From Sedimentisphaerales bacterium (GTDB lineage Bacteria > Planctomycetota > Phycisphaerae > Sedimentisphaerales > SM23-30): DNA of 12,204 nucleotides. Made by a program: the position numbers and the translations under genes. The notes under the pieces were generated by a model. That model did not search any database, was not told the origin of the DNA, and saw only the letters and a list, made by a program, of their open reading frames with translations. Shown piece after piece: positions 11,552 to 12,204 of this stretch; position 1 is the first letter of the stretch; every line of letters begins with the position of its first letter. The DNA lies in contig DAOVXR010000022.1 in NCBI GenBank assembly GCA_030636065.1, forward strand, positions 1 to 12,204, in the 5' to 3' direction.

Positions 11552-12204
11552 TCATACACTATTCGCCTTGAACGTAACTACTCCGCCGGGTTCGATCCAT
11601 TTCGGCCCCCCGGACTTCTGGATAATATCGACCACTTCTTCCGGATCGTCGGTCAGTGTATAGAGTGCCATATCATCTTTGGAAATCGTGCCGTCTTTTA
11701 TCATCGCATGTTCGATCCAGTCGAGCAGTCCTTTCCAGTACTCACGGCCCATCAGTACTACAGGAAATCGATCCATTTTTAGTGTTTGGATCAGCGTAAG
11801 TGATTCGAAAAACTCGTCCATTGTACCGAACCCACCCGGCAGGATAACGAATGCCTGGGCGTATTTCATAAACATCATTTTGCGGGCGAAGAAGTATCGG
11901 AAGCTCAGCGAAAGGTTTTGATATTCGTTTGGCGTCTGTTCCTGTGGAATCTCGATATTGAGTCCCACGCTTTTACCTTTGGCATCGAACGCTCCTTTGT
12001 TTGCCGCCTCCATAATTCCGCCGCCGCCGCCGGTAATGATTGCGAAACCGTTCTGTACCAGCTTGATTGCCGTCCGCTCGGCCAACTGATAATACTGGTT
12101 ATCCGGTTGAGTGCGGGCCGAGCCGAAAATCGATACTGCCGGGCCAAGTTTGCTTAGCTCGTCGAACCCTTCCACGAACTCCGCCATTATCCGAAAAACC
12201 CGCC
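11552..12204 (-). CDS. LOG-family protein (TIGR00730), 5' end outside window
   Basis: The frame from ATG 12187 gives 211 residues, but it stays open to the window edge, and the codons before that ATG read RVFRI. 'RVFRIM(A/S)EFVEGFE' is, as I recall it, a typical internal stretch of this family, so the real start is probably upstream, outside the window. Rossmann-type phosphate loop ITGGGGGIMEAANKGA (51-66), FFARKMMFMKYAQAFVILPGGFGTMDEFFESLTLIQ (99-134) with the PGGxGTxxE signature, and the R102/K103 pair identify LOG/'lysine decarboxylase-like' proteins. These are nucleoside 5'-monophosphate phosphoribohydrolases in characterised members; the old decarboxylase name is misleading. It is transcribed into hisA. 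Confidence 0.9.
   Translation of the reverse strand, partial: RVFRIMAEFVEGFDELSKLGPAVSIFGSARTQPDNQYYQLAERTAIKLVQNGFAIITGGGGGIMEAANKGAFDAKGKSVGLNIEIPQEQTPNEYQNLSLSFRYFFARKMMFMKYAQAFVILPGGFGTMDEFFESLTLIQTLKMDRFPVVLMGREYWKGLLDWIEHAMIKDGTISKDDMALYTLTDDPEEVVDIIQKSGGPKWIEPGGVVTFKANSV

Overview
The window looks like chromosomal DNA of a planctomycete, most likely class Phycisphaerae (Sedimentisphaerales-like), probably from a metagenome bin. The main evidence is the protein debris at 3371-4082. It carries an 'ALFVDPLFVNP...SPAMDAG' choice-of-anchor-type segment, a discoidin-like segment and a C-terminal dockerin-like 'GDFDMSGTIDMLDFTYFAENWL' stretch, an architecture abundant in that group. Moderate GC, a Tat-exported flavoprotein and several short palindromic intergenic repeats fit this. 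The assignment is inference from family knowledge, not from a search.

Layout. (1) 1-416, minus: the N-terminal part of a DNA methyltransferase cut by the window edge, with a good promoter and palindromes over its likely start point. (2) 421-1480: about 1 kb with no convincing protein gene, but with inverted repeats and promoter-like sequences on both strands. It ends in a structured 5' leader before gcvH. (3) 1481-3196, plus: gcvH and gcvPA of the glycine cleavage system, without gcvPB or gcvT. (4) 3371-4082: a decayed secreted beta-helix/dockerin-type gene with a frameshift. (5) 4187-7853, plus: a three-gene redox operon made of a Tat-exported FAD oxidoreductase, a NapH-NapG-like membrane polyferredoxin and an ApbE flavin transferase. 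(6) 7854-8170: an elaborate palindromic repeat, then a strong promoter with an array of GTAC-centred sites. (7) 8177-8689, plus: a Phd/YefM-RelE type toxin-antitoxin pair. (8) 8697-12204, minus: a WYL regulator, a GIY-YIG-like nuclease, a DUF6884-like protein, hisA and a LOG-family gene that runs off the right edge.

How the parts may work together. The redox operon would build an electron path between membrane iron-sulphur clusters and an exported flavoprotein, with ApbE attaching FMN to a target not visible here. On the minus strand, the last four genes downstream from the right edge read LOG, hisA, DUF6884, GIY-YIG with short gaps or overlaps, and the WYL gene follows. The DUF6884/GIY-YIG pair is clearly more AT-rich than hisA and looks like a cassette placed behind a housekeeping gene. 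With the WYL regulator and the toxin-antitoxin pair beside it, this is the best candidate in the window for an undescribed (possibly defence-related) module.
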